Shown here: in pieces, positions 1-8,712 of the stretch
Position numbering within the stretch: position 1 is the first letter of the stretch
Layout: each line of letters begins with the position of its first letter
Assembly (NCBI RefSeq): GCF_049472675.1
Contig: NZ_JAPNXM010000001.1
Location: 310,001 to 374,000 of the forward strand
DNA: 64,000 nt
Direction: 5' to 3'
Origin: Deferribacter thermophilus
Lineage (GTDB): Bacteria; Chrysiogenota; Deferribacteres; Deferribacterales; Deferribacteraceae
Program-made: the position numbers and the translations under genes
Notes under the pieces: model-generated
The model's database searches: none
What the model was told of the DNA's origin: nothing
What the model saw: only the letters and a program-made list of their open reading frames with translations

Positions 1-284
1 TAAAAGATTCAAGAACTTTTAAAGTGCAAATACCTCATTTAAATAAATGTGTTGTATTCAAAAGGGGATTAAAAAACAAAAGTTTGTTAATTAGGAATAG
101 GCGTAAGGGTGATAGGTTTTTGGGTAAAAAATTAAAGGATATTTTTATTGATAAAAAAATTGATTTAGTTATAAGAGATACTTCTGTGTTAGTTGAAGAA
201 AATGGAAATATTTTATGGGTTGAAAATATATCTAAAAATGATGATATTGAAATAAAATATATAAAAGGTGGGGAAAATGATTAG
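1..284 (+). CDS. tilS: tRNA(Ile)-lysidine synthase, C-terminal part (cut by window start)
   Basis: The frame is open to the left edge, so only about the last 94 residues are visible. TilS uses ATP to attach lysine to C34 of the tRNA-Ile CAU anticodon. The visible part matches the C-terminal TilS domain: a basic LLIRNRRKGDRF segment, then GKKLKDIFIDKKI, then a short strand ending ILWVENI. The catalytic N-terminal PP-loop lies outside the window. The stop overlaps the start of hpt by 8 bases. A tilS-hpt-ftsH order is common in bacteria and supports the call. Confidence 0.85.
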   Translation, partial: KDSRTFKVQIPHLNKCVVFKRGLKNKSLLIRNRRKGDRFLGKKLKDIFIDKKIDLVIRDTSVLVEENGNILWVENISKNDDIEIKYIKGGEND

Positions 285-810
285 TAATTATAAGTTAGAG
301 ACATTTATAACTAGGGATGAGATTGAGTCAAAAGTAAAAGAATTAGGTGAGAAGATTACAGAAGATTTTAAAGGTGAAGAGTTATTTTTGGTGGGAGTTT
401 TAAAAGGGTCATGGATTTTTATGGCAGATTTGGTTAGAAATATCGATTTACCTTTAGAGGTTAGCTTTATTTCTGTATCAAGCTATGTGGGGCAAACTAC
501 AAAGTCATCAGGTGTTGTAAGATTACTTTGTGATATAGATAAGCCCCTAAATGATAGAAATGTTATTCTTGTTGAAGATATTGTGGATACTGGTCTTACT
601 TTGAGTTATTTAAAGAAATTGCTTGAAGTCAGGAATCCAAAATCTTTTAAGATATGTGCATTGCTTGATAAACCAGAAAGAAGGATTGCTGAAATTTCGG
701 CAGATTATGTTGGATTTACAATACCTGATGAGTTTGTTGTGGGGTATGGTTTGGACTACAATGGATATTTTAGAAATCTAAAAGATATTTCTATTTTAAA
801 ATTATTATAA
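277..810 (+). CDS. hpt: Hypoxanthine-guanine phosphoribosyltransferase
   Basis: Purine salvage enzyme that joins hypoxanthine or guanine to PRPP in the cytoplasm. The PRPP-binding loop VILVEDIVDTGLTL is at about residues 95-108, and the hydrophobic FLVGVLKGSWIFMADL segment of the family lies near the N-terminus. The 177-residue length is normal. The ATG at 277 was chosen because AGGTGGGG lies just upstream; a GTG at 268 is possible but has no better ribosome site. It overlaps tilS by 8 bases and precedes ftsH by 20. Confidence 0.93.
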   Translation: MISNYKLETFITRDEIESKVKELGEKITEDFKGEELFLVGVLKGSWIFMADLVRNIDLPLEVSFISVSSYVGQTTKSSGVVRLLCDIDKPLNDRNVILVEDIVDTGLTLSYLKKLLEVRNPKSFKICALLDKPERRIAEISADYVGFTIPDEFVVGYGLDYNGYFRNLKDISILKLL

Positions 811-830
811 AATACTGTTAGGGAGTGAAA

Positions 831-2693
831 ATGAAAAATAATTTTTACAAGAATTTAATGCTTTGGATGGTAATTGCATTGATGATGGTAGTTATGTTTA
901 ATTTTTTCAATACAGGTCAAGGACTAAGTAAAAAATTATCATATTCTGACTTTATCAATAAAGTTCAAGAAAATAAAGTTAAGGTAGTTATTATAAAACA
1001 GAATCATATAACTGGGGAGATGACTGATGGAACACAATTTGAAACATATTATCCCACTGATGATGAGCTTGTAAAAATTTTAAGAGAACATAAAGTTCAA
1101 ATATATGCAAAACCGCCTGATCAAAATCCTTGGTATGTACAGGTATTAATTTCTTGGCTGCCAATGATTATATTGATTGGTATCTGGATCTTTTTCATGA
1201 AGCAGATGCAGGGTGCAGGTGAGAAAGCTTTTTCTTTTGGTAAAAGTAGGGCAAAGTTATTAACTCAAGATCAGCAAAAGGTTACTTTTAAAGATGTGGC
1301 AGGTGTAGAAGAAGCAAAGGAAGAGTTACAAGAGATAATTGAGTTTTTAAAAGACCCGCATAAATTTCAGAGATTGGGTGGGAAAATTCCAAAAGGGGTT
1401 TTATTAGTTGGTCCTCCTGGAACAGGTAAGACATTGTTAGCAAAAGCTGTGGCTGGAGAAGCAGGAGTACCTTTTTTTAGCATATCTGGTTCTGATTTTG
1501 TTGAAATGTTTGTTGGTGTAGGTGCAGCAAGAGTTCGTGATCTGTTTGAACAAGGGAAAAAACATGCTCCATGTATTATTTTTATAGATGAAATTGATGC
1601 GGTTGGTAGGCATAGAGGAGCAGGTCTTGGTGGAGGCCATGATGAAAGAGAACAAACGCTTAATCAACTGTTGGTAGAGATGGATGGTTTTGAATCAAAT
1701 GAAGGTGTTATACTTATTGCAGCAACTAATAGACCGGATGTCCTTGATCCTGCATTATTAAGACCAGGTAGATTTGATAGACAAGTTGTAGTTCCAAGAC
1801 CTGATGTAAATGGTCGTTATGAAATTTTGAAAGTGCATACTAAAAAAGTTCCATTGGCTGATGATGTTGATTTAGAAATCCTGGCAAAAAGTACACCAGG
1901 TTTTTCTGGTGCTGATTTATCTAATTTAGTAAACGAAGCTGCCCTTATTGCTGCAAGGAAAAATAAAGATAAAGTTTATATGGAAGATTTTGAAGAAGCA
2001 AAGGATAAGGTTTTAATGGGTAAAGAGAGAAGAAGTATGAGTATTAGTGAAGAAGAGAAAAAGGTTACTGCTTATCATGAGGCTGGACATGCAATTGTTG
2101 CTAAGTTTATACCTGGAGCTGACCCTGTTCATAAAGTTAGTATTATTCCTCGAGGGATGGCATTAGGTGTTACTCAACAACTACCCCAAGATGACAGACA
2201 TATGTACAGTAAAGAATATTTAGAGGGGATGATCAGCGTATTGATGGGTGGTAGAGCTGCAGAAGAGATAGTATTTAATAGATTTACTACTGGGGCAGGA
2301 AATGATATAGAACGAGCAACTGATATAGCAAGGAAAATGGTTTGTAGCTGGGGTATGAGTGAAAAATTAGGACCGCTTGCATTGGGTAAAAAAGATGAAG
2401 CAGTTTTCTTAGGTAAAGAGATTGTCTCTGCTAGAGAGTTTAGTGAAAAAACAGCCATTATGATAGATGAAGAAATAAAATCGATTGTAATGAATAATTA
2501 TAAGAGATCATTAAATATTCTTAAAGAAAATATAGATATTTTACATGCAACGGCAAAGCTTCTTTTAGAAAAAGAAACAATAGATGGCAAAGAATTGGAT
2601 GAGATAATTAAAAGCTTTAAGGATAAAAATGATAGTAGTGATGATGGTGGTAATATTGATATAGAAAAGAGGGATAATATAGAAGATGTTTAA
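831..2693 (+). CDS. ftsH: ATP-dependent zinc metalloprotease FtsH
   Basis: Membrane-anchored AAA+ protease that degrades unstable membrane and regulatory proteins. Two membrane segments (about residues 8-25 and 105-125) flank a periplasmic domain of about 80 residues. The AAA module follows with Walker A GPPGTGKT at 194-201, Walker B IIFIDEIDA and the second region of homology ending LRPGRFDR. The zinc motif HEAGH is at 416-420. The C-terminal tail is acidic. Start ATG 831 follows AGGGAGTG; a GTG two codons earlier overlaps that ribosome site. The stop overlaps folP by 8 bases. Confidence 0.97.
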   Translation: MKNNFYKNLMLWMVIALMMVVMFNFFNTGQGLSKKLSYSDFINKVQENKVKVVIIKQNHITGEMTDGTQFETYYPTDDELVKILREHKVQIYAKPPDQNPWYVQVLISWLPMIILIGIWIFFMKQMQGAGEKAFSFGKSRAKLLTQDQQKVTFKDVAGVEEAKEELQEIIEFLKDPHKFQRLGGKIPKGVLLVGPPGTGKTLLAKAVAGEAGVPFFSISGSDFVEMFVGVGAARVRDLFEQGKKHAPCIIFIDEIDAVGRHRGAGLGGGHDEREQTLNQLLVEMDGFESNEGVILIAATNRPDVLDPALLRPGRFDRQVVVPRPDVNGRYEILKVHTKKVPLADDVDLEILAKSTPGFSGADLSNLVNEAALIAARKNKDKVYMEDFEEAKDKVLMGKERRSMSISEEEKKVTAYHEAGHAIVAKFIPGADPVHKVSIIPRGMALGVTQQLPQDDRHMYSKEYLEGMISVLMGGRAAEEIVFNRFTTGAGNDIERATDIARKMVCSWGMSEKLGPLALGKKDEAVFLGKEIVSAREFSEKTAIMIDEEIKSIVMNNYKRSLNILKENIDILHATAKLLLEKETIDGKELDEIIKSFKDKNDSSDDGGNIDIEKRDNIEDV

Positions 2694-3879
2694 ATTTTAT
2701 CAGATAAATAATGATAAAGATAGATTATTGTATGAATTAAAGAAAATTGGTGTAGATAATTATGCTTTATCTTTATATGAAAAGGGTGAAATTTATTGTA
2801 TTAAAGTATTAGACTTATCCCCTGGACAAGCTAATATTTTAAAACAGGAAGCTCTTTCGCTTGGTGGAGATGTGGCAGTAGCTAAAGGATCTATTAATTG
2901 TAAAGTAGAGAAAACCGATGCTTTGGTATTGTTAAATAAAAAATCTCTTAAGAAGTTTATAAAAAAATTAAAAGTTCAACCTTTTAATTTAAAAGTATTA
3001 GCTGATGAATTAGGTGAATACTTAAATCTAAATGATACAAATATCTTAGTAGCTAGAGATAAAAATATTTATTTAGATGAGCCTCAAATTGTAGGTATTT
3101 TAAATACAACCCCAGATTCTTTTAGTGATGGGGGGTGCTTTACAGATAATGATTCTATTGAGAGAAGATTGGAGTATTTTTTAGAAAACGATGTGAAGAT
3201 TGTAGATATTGGTGGAGAATCAACTAGGCCTGGGTCTTTGCCTATTTCAGCTTCAGAGGAGATTAGTAGGATCAAATATGCTCTTAGTAAAGCTTTGGAA
3301 AAAGATTTTATAGTTTCTATTGATACATACAAATCTGCAGTTGCAGATTTTGCATTAAAAGAAGGAGCCCATATTATTAATGATATTAGTGGCTTTACTT
3401 TTGATGATAAAATGGTGGAAGTTTGTAGTAGATATAATGCTGCGGTATGTCTTATGCATATTAAAGGTACTCCAAAAGATATGCAAAATAATCCACAATA
3501 TACAAATATATTAGAGGAGATAAAATTATTTTTACTAAATTCAGCTAAAAAAGCTATGGATTTTGGAATTAGAAAAAATAGTATTATTTTGGATCCTGGT
3601 TTTGGGTTTGGTAAGACTTTGAAAGATAATTATATAATTTTAAAATACTTAGAAGAATTTAAGATGCTTGGGTATCATTTATTAGTTGGCGTATCAAGAA
3701 AATCTATGATAGGTAACATTATTGATAAACCACCAGTTGAAAGGGATATTGCAACTAAAGCTATCGAGTTTTTAGCAATTACAAAAGGTGCCGATTTTAT
3801 TAGAACTCATGATATAAAAACTGCAAAGGATATTGTAAAAATAGGAAAATATTATAAAGGGATTAGTTTAGATGCTTGA
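2686..3879 (+). CDS. folP: Dihydropteroate synthase with N-terminal extension
   Basis: Condenses p-aminobenzoate with dihydropterin pyrophosphate in folate synthesis. The synthase domain begins near residue 133 (IVGILNTTPDSFSDGG) and contains IVDIGGESTRPGS, IINDISG, LDPGFGFGKT and LVGVSRKSMIG, all family signatures. Typical enzymes are about 270-280 residues; this one is 397 because about 130 residues precede the barrel. That N-terminal part has no motif I recognise. The gene overlaps ftsH and cdaA by 8 bases each, so translational coupling is likely. Confidence 0.93.
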   Translation: MFKFYQINNDKDRLLYELKKIGVDNYALSLYEKGEIYCIKVLDLSPGQANILKQEALSLGGDVAVAKGSINCKVEKTDALVLLNKKSLKKFIKKLKVQPFNLKVLADELGEYLNLNDTNILVARDKNIYLDEPQIVGILNTTPDSFSDGGCFTDNDSIERRLEYFLENDVKIVDIGGESTRPGSLPISASEEISRIKYALSKALEKDFIVSIDTYKSAVADFALKEGAHIINDISGFTFDDKMVEVCSRYNAAVCLMHIKGTPKDMQNNPQYTNILEEIKLFLLNSAKKAMDFGIRKNSIILDPGFGFGKTLKDNYIILKYLEEFKMLGYHLLVGVSRKSMIGNIIDKPPVERDIATKAIEFLAITKGADFIRTHDIKTAKDIVKIGKYYKGISLDA

Positions 3880-4639
3880 GATTTTGAGAGATTTTTCAAT
3901 TATTGATTTGATTGATATTACAATTATTAGCTTTGTAATTTATCGTCTTTTGTTGCTTATTAAAGGGACTAGAGCATTTAGTATGTTTTTTGGTATCGTT
4001 TTTCTGTTGATTTTTTCTGTAATTTCCAAATTCTTAGGGCTAAAAGCTACAAGTTGGATGTTGAGTAATTTCTCTGGTTACTTATTTTTGACTATTATTA
4101 TTTTGTTTCAACCTGAAATCAGAAGGGCTTTAGCGGTATTGGGTGAAACTGGTATTTTTGGTAATTTTGCTCAAAAAAGGGTTGCTGTTGTAGATGAAAT
4201 TGTAAAAGCTTGCACTATTCTTGCAAATAGACAAATAGGGGCTTTAATAGTTATAGAAAGAAATACAGATTTGACTCATTATGTCCAAAGCATGCAAAAG
4301 GTTGATTCAGTTGTAACAAAGGAGATACTTTTAAGTATATTTATCCCATATTCACCTTTACATGATGGTGCGGTGGTTATCAAAGATGACCGTATCGTGT
4401 ATGCAAGTGCTATTTTGCCTTTGACAAAAAGAGAGGATATAGATAAGTCATTTGGGACTAGACATAGAGCTGCTTTAGGAATTAGTGAAGAAACTGATGC
4501 AATAAGTATAGTAGTTAGCGAAGAAAGGGGAACAATTGCTGTAGCAGCAAATGGAAGAATTTCTACTGAGTTGGATGCTGATATGTTGAAAAATACATTA
4601 GTTTCATTGTTAGGGATAAATGATGAATCTAATTCTTAA
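3872..4639 (+). CDS. cdaA: Diadenylate cyclase (c-di-AMP synthase)
   Basis: Makes cyclic di-AMP from two ATP. Three hydrophobic helices in the first 85 residues are followed by the DAC domain. The catalytic motifs are both visible: HDGAVVI at about 164-170 and GTRHRAALG at about 194-202. At 255 residues it matches CdaA/DacA of Firmicutes. It sits directly before a YbbR-repeat gene and glmM, the same cdaA-cdaR-glmM order known from Firmicutes, where c-di-AMP is tied to peptidoglycan precursor supply and osmotic balance. Confidence 0.93.
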   Translation: MLEILRDFSIIDLIDITIISFVIYRLLLLIKGTRAFSMFFGIVFLLIFSVISKFLGLKATSWMLSNFSGYLFLTIIILFQPEIRRALAVLGETGIFGNFAQKRVAVVDEIVKACTILANRQIGALIVIERNTDLTHYVQSMQKVDSVVTKEILLSIFIPYSPLHDGAVVIKDDRIVYASAILPLTKREDIDKSFGTRHRAALGISEETDAISIVVSEERGTIAVAANGRISTELDADMLKNTLVSLLGINDESNS

Positions 4640-5528
4640 AAATTTAGAATTGAAAATAATTAGCGTTATTATGGCTTTATTTTTTTGGTTTATAGTTGTT
4701 ACTTCAGATTATAAAGAGGCCTCCTATGATGTTCCTATAGTCTTAGAAAATCTAAATAAAGGGTTAATTGCTGTATATGATACGAATTTGGTAAGAGTAA
4801 CTGTGAAAGGGCCAGATTATATTTTAAAAAATATTAAATTTAGTGATTTAAAAGTAAGAGTAAATGCTGATTTACTGAAATATGGTAAAAATAGATATAT
4901 AATTTCCAATCAGGATGTGTCAACTCCAAAAGGGGTTGAAATAGTAAATTTAGATCCTCGTGTTATCGTGATTACAATAGACAAATTAGTTGAGAAACAA
5001 TTGAAGGTGGTGCCTGTTTTTATTGGATCGCCAAAATTAGGCTATAAAGTTAAAAATATAAAGGTTTATCCTAATACTGTCAAAGTAAAGGGTGCTGAAA
5101 ATAGTATAAAAGATATGAAGACAATAGAAACATTACCTATCGATTTAAATAATAAATTTAGAGATTTGACTTATAATATTGCTATCAGGAAAGTTCCAGG
5201 TTTAATGGAGGTTGAACCTGCTTATATTGATGTCGTAGTTAAATTTATGGAAGATATTGTAACCAAAAAGATAAATTTGCCAGTATCTATAATAAATAAA
5301 ACTGATTATAATGCAGATCTCCTTGATAATGAAGTTAGTGTAGAAATTAAAGGGAGGAAAGATTTATTAGAAGATGATAGAATTTCTGAGATTATTAAAG
5401 TGTATGTGGACTTATCTGATATTAAATCTCAGGGTAGGTTTTTATTACCTGTAAAATACGATGTGCCTGAAAAAGTTACTGTATTAAGAATTAAGCCTTC
5501 GAAAGTTAGAGTAGAGGTGAAAAAGTGA
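4620..5528 (+). CDS. cdaR: YbbR-domain membrane protein (CdaR-like)
   Basis: One N-terminal membrane helix (about residues 12-30, IISVIMALFFWFIVV) anchors a row of extracytoplasmic YbbR repeats, visible as recurring beta-strand patterns such as PVFIGSPKLGYKVKNIKVYPNTV. In Firmicutes the equivalent protein contacts and modulates CdaA. It overlaps cdaA by 20 bases and glmM by 4, so a partnership is likely. Start is ATG 4620 or 4623. The family is clear; the regulatory role here is inference from the operon. Confidence 0.85.
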   Translation: MMNLILKNLELKIISVIMALFFWFIVVTSDYKEASYDVPIVLENLNKGLIAVYDTNLVRVTVKGPDYILKNIKFSDLKVRVNADLLKYGKNRYIISNQDVSTPKGVEIVNLDPRVIVITIDKLVEKQLKVVPVFIGSPKLGYKVKNIKVYPNTVKVKGAENSIKDMKTIETLPIDLNNKFRDLTYNIAIRKVPGLMEVEPAYIDVVVKFMEDIVTKKINLPVSIINKTDYNADLLDNEVSVEIKGRKDLLEDDRISEIIKVYVDLSDIKSQGRFLLPVKYDVPEKVTVLRIKPSKVRVEVKK

Positions 5529-6883
5529 GAAAATATTTTGGAACAGATGGGATTAGGGGAAGAGCCAATGTTTTTCCTATGATTTCGGATTTTGCGTTAA
5601 AATTAGGGAAGGCTATTGCTACAATTTTTAAAAATGGTGGTAAAAAACATCTAATAGTTATAGGTAAAGATACAAGAATATCTGGCTATATGTTTGAAAA
5701 TGCTATTGTTTCTGGGATATGTTCAATGGGTGTTGATGCTGTTTTGTTGGGTGTTTTACCAACACCAGCTATAGCATTTATTACAAAGAGTTTGAGGGCA
5801 GATGCAGGGGTTGTTATTTCTGCATCACATAACCCATACTATGATAATGGGATCAAGTTTTTTGGACCTGATGGTTATAAATTAAGTGATGATTTGGAAT
5901 TAAAAATAGAAGAATTAGTTGAAAAGAATAATTTCAATCTTTCACCAACAAATATTGGTAAAGCATACAGAATTGAAACAGCAATTGGTAGATATGTGGA
6001 GTATGTGAAATCTACTTTTGATAAAGATATAGATTTAAAAGGGTTAAAGATTGTTATTGATTGCGCTAATGGTGCAACTTATAAGGTAGCTCCTATGGCT
6101 TTTTCTGAATTAGGCGCTGATGTGATTGTGATAAATGATAAGCCGAATGGTTACAACATAAATGATGGGTGCGGTGCAGTAAATCCTGAACAATTACAGG
6201 GTGAAGTGATTAAACATAAAGCTGATTTGGGGATAAGCTTTGATGGTGATGGTGATAGAGTTATTTTTGTTGATGAAAAAGGGGAAATAGTAGATGGAGA
6301 TTATATACTTGGTATATGTGCTGACTTTATGAATGAGATTGGGAGCTTAAAAAATTCGACAATAGTTGCTACTGTGATGAGTAATCTTGGTTTTGAGAAT
6401 TCACTTCTTAACAGAGGTATTAAAATGATTAGAAGCCAAGTAGGCGATAGATATGTATTGGAAGAAATGTTGAAAGGTGGATATAATCTAGGTGGAGAAC
6501 AATCAGGACATATAATTTTTAGTGATTATAATACTACGGGGGACGGTTTAATTAGTGCATTACAACTTTTAAAAGTGCTTGTTAGAAAAGGGGATTCTTT
6601 AAATAATATAAAAAAGTTTATTGAAGTTTATCCTCAAAAGTTAAAAAATCTACCTGTTGATGAAAAAGTTCCATTTGAAAGGTTAACGAAGCTACAAAAA
6701 ATAATTAGAGATATAGAAAATGAGTTGAAAAACTCTGGAAGAGTTTTAGTGAGATACTCAGGGACTGAAAATAAGCTCAGAGTCATGGTAGAAGCAGAAT
6801 TTGAAGATAAAATTGATGAATATATTGATAAAATTTGTGAAGTTGCTATTGAAGATATAAACAAAAACAAATCTAGAAATTAG
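5525..6883 (+). CDS. glmM: Phosphoglucosamine mutase
   Basis: Interconverts glucosamine-6-phosphate and glucosamine-1-phosphate on the way to UDP-GlcNAc, used for peptidoglycan and LPS. The N-terminus FGTDGIRGRAN, the active serine loop SASHNP (serine about 101), the metal loop FDGDGDRV and the sugar loop GGEQSGHI are all present, with a C-terminal phosphate-binding VRYSGTEN. Length 452 is normal. Start is GTG, overlapping the cdaR stop by 4 bases. Confidence 0.96.
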   Translation: MRKYFGTDGIRGRANVFPMISDFALKLGKAIATIFKNGGKKHLIVIGKDTRISGYMFENAIVSGICSMGVDAVLLGVLPTPAIAFITKSLRADAGVVISASHNPYYDNGIKFFGPDGYKLSDDLELKIEELVEKNNFNLSPTNIGKAYRIETAIGRYVEYVKSTFDKDIDLKGLKIVIDCANGATYKVAPMAFSELGADVIVINDKPNGYNINDGCGAVNPEQLQGEVIKHKADLGISFDGDGDRVIFVDEKGEIVDGDYILGICADFMNEIGSLKNSTIVATVMSNLGFENSLLNRGIKMIRSQVGDRYVLEEMLKGGYNLGGEQSGHIIFSDYNTTGDGLISALQLLKVLVRKGDSLNNIKKFIEVYPQKLKNLPVDEKVPFERLTKLQKIIRDIENELKNSGRVLVRYSGTENKLRVMVEAEFEDKIDEYIDKICEVAIEDINKNKSRN

Positions 6884-6904
6884 ATTTTGTGGAGGGAAAG
6901 TTTA

Positions 6905-7639
6905 ATGATTAAATTAGGAGTTAATGTAGATCATGTGGCTACTGTTAGACAAGCAAGATTATCTATTGAGCCAGATCCTGTTAGAGCCGCAGTTTTGGCA
7001 GAGCTAGGTGGTGCTGATGGTATAACCATTCATCTAAGAGAAGATAGAAGACATATTCAAGATAGAGATTTATTTCTACTAAAAGAGACAGTAAAAACAA
7101 GACTTAACCTTGAAATGGCATGTAATGAAGATGTTATAAATATAGCTTTAAAGGTTAAGCCTGATATGTGCACTCTTGTTCCTGAGAAAAGACAGGAACT
7201 GACTACAGAAGGCGGTTTAGATGTTATAGAAAACTTTAATTTAGTAAAAGATACTGTTTCTAGATTGATGGATGCTGGCATAGAGGTTTCTATTTTTATA
7301 GATCCAGATGAATCTCAGCTTGAAAAAGCAACATATACTGGTGCGAAATTTGTAGAACTTCATACAGGTGCTTATGCTGATGCAAAAGGTGGCGAAAAAA
7401 TCAAGGAGCTTAAGAGATTAAAGTCTGCTGCTAAAATAGCAAAAGAGCTTGGATTTATTGTGAATGCAGGTCATGGATTGGATTATTATAATATTATTGA
7501 TATTGTTAAAATTAAAGAAATTTATGAGGTAAATATTGGACATTCTATAATTGCTAGGTCAATTTATGTAGGTATAAAAGAAGCTGTTAGAGAGATGAAA
7601 GATTTAATATGTAAGCACTCATTAGAGTGTAAAAAATGA
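6905..7639 (+). CDS. pdxJ: Pyridoxine 5'-phosphate synthase
   Basis: Closes the ring of pyridoxine 5'-phosphate from 1-deoxyxylulose-5-phosphate and 3-amino-2-oxopropyl phosphate. The N-terminus LGVNVDHVATVRQAR is the family signature, followed by GADGITIHLREDRRHI and the late NAGHGLDYYN and NIGHSIIAR loops. Start ATG 6905 is chosen for the GGAGGG seven to ten bases upstream; an upstream in-frame start would add six unlike residues. Its ATGA overlaps acpS. Confidence 0.96.
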   Translation: MIKLGVNVDHVATVRQARLSIEPDPVRAAVLAELGGADGITIHLREDRRHIQDRDLFLLKETVKTRLNLEMACNEDVINIALKVKPDMCTLVPEKRQELTTEGGLDVIENFNLVKDTVSRLMDAGIEVSIFIDPDESQLEKATYTGAKFVELHTGAYADAKGGEKIKELKRLKSAAKIAKELGFIVNAGHGLDYYNIIDIVKIKEIYEVNIGHSIIARSIYVGIKEAVREMKDLICKHSLECKK

Positions 7640-7971
7640 TTGGTTGTGATATTATAGAAATTGAAAGGTTAAAAAAAAGTTATATTAAATACGGAGAAAA
7701 GTTTTTAGATAAGATTTTATCTACAAAGGAAAAAAAGATATTTTTTACAAAACATTTAAATAAATATAGTTTTTTAGCTGGCAGATTTGCAGCGAAGGAA
7801 GCTGTGATAAAATGTCTGGATAAAACAATAATTTCTTATAATAAAATTGAAATTTTAAATGATAAATCTGGAAAACCGTTTATTGTTATTGATAATTCTG
7901 TAAGAGATGATCTAAAATTATCAATTTCTCATTCAAGAGATTATGCAATGGCTGTTTGTTTGAAAATTTGA
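7636..7971 (+). CDS. acpS: Holo-[acyl-carrier-protein] synthase
   Basis: Transfers phosphopantetheine from CoA to acyl carrier protein. The N-terminus GCDIIEIERL carries the metal-binding Asp, and AGRFAAKEAVIK (about 50-60) is the second signature; LSISHSRDYAMAVCL closes the fold. At 111 residues it is of normal size. It follows pdxJ with a 4-base overlap, a linkage known from other bacteria. A run of eight A near its start leaves the frame intact. Confidence 0.92.
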   Translation: MIGCDIIEIERLKKSYIKYGEKFLDKILSTKEKKIFFTKHLNKYSFLAGRFAAKEAVIKCLDKTIISYNKIEILNDKSGKPFIVIDNSVRDDLKLSISHSRDYAMAVCLKI

Positions 7972-7980
7972 GAGGTTTTT

Positions 7981-8712
7981 ATGGCTACTGTTATTATACC
8001 TGCGAGATACGATTCAATAAGGTTACCTGGTAAACCCCTGATAAAAATTAATGGTGTAAGTATGATAAATAGGGTTGCATCAAGATGTCTTAAGTCAAAA
8101 GCTGATAGAGTGATTGTTGTTACAGATGATCTTAGGATTTTGGAAGAGTGTGAAAAGATAGAAGGTTTAGAATGTGTAATGAGTGATAAAGATATTAAAA
8201 CGGGAAGTGATAGGGTTGCAAAAGTTGCTAAGTTTATAAAAGATGATGTAATTATTAATGTTCAGGGGGATGAACCATTTATTGATCCAAAATTAGTAGA
8301 TAATTTAATTGAAGTTTTGACAAATGAAAAAGATTTGGATATGGTAACTGCTTGTTGTGAAGTTTCGTTAGAAGAAGTGGATAATCCAAATGTTGTTAAG
8401 GTTGTTACAGATAATGAAGGTTATGCTTTGTATTTTTCAAGGCAATTGATACCTTTTGTAAGGGATGATGCTAAAAGTATTAAATATAAAAAACATATTG
8501 GAGTTTATGGTTTTAGGAGAGATTTTTTGTTTAAATTTACTGAAATGTGCGAAGGGGAATTAGAAAGATTAGAAAAGCTTGAACAATTAAGAGTTTTAGA
8601 AAATGGTGGAAAAATAAAGGTAATTTTGACTAATTATAAACCTTTTTCTGTTGATACTATGGAGGATGCAATTAAAGCTGAAGAAATTGCAAAGGAGATT
8701 GATAATGGCTAA
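7981..8712 (+). CDS. kdsB: CMP-Kdo synthetase (3-deoxy-manno-octulosonate cytidylyltransferase)
   Basis: Activates Kdo with CTP for transfer to lipid A. The N-terminal nucleotide-binding IIPARYDSIRLPGKPL is diagnostic, with VINVQGDEPFID and HIGVYGFRR further on. The 243-residue length is typical. It stands in a run of Kdo genes with kdsA, kdsD and kdsC, broken only by pyrG, which supplies its CTP substrate. The stop overlaps the pyrG start by 8 bases. Confidence 0.95.
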   Translation: MATVIIPARYDSIRLPGKPLIKINGVSMINRVASRCLKSKADRVIVVTDDLRILEECEKIEGLECVMSDKDIKTGSDRVAKVAKFIKDDVIINVQGDEPFIDPKLVDNLIEVLTNEKDLDMVTACCEVSLEEVDNPNVVKVVTDNEGYALYFSRQLIPFVRDDAKSIKYKKHIGVYGFRRDFLFKFTEMCEGELERLEKLEQLRVLENGGKIKVILTNYKPFSVDTMEDAIKAEEIAKEIDNG

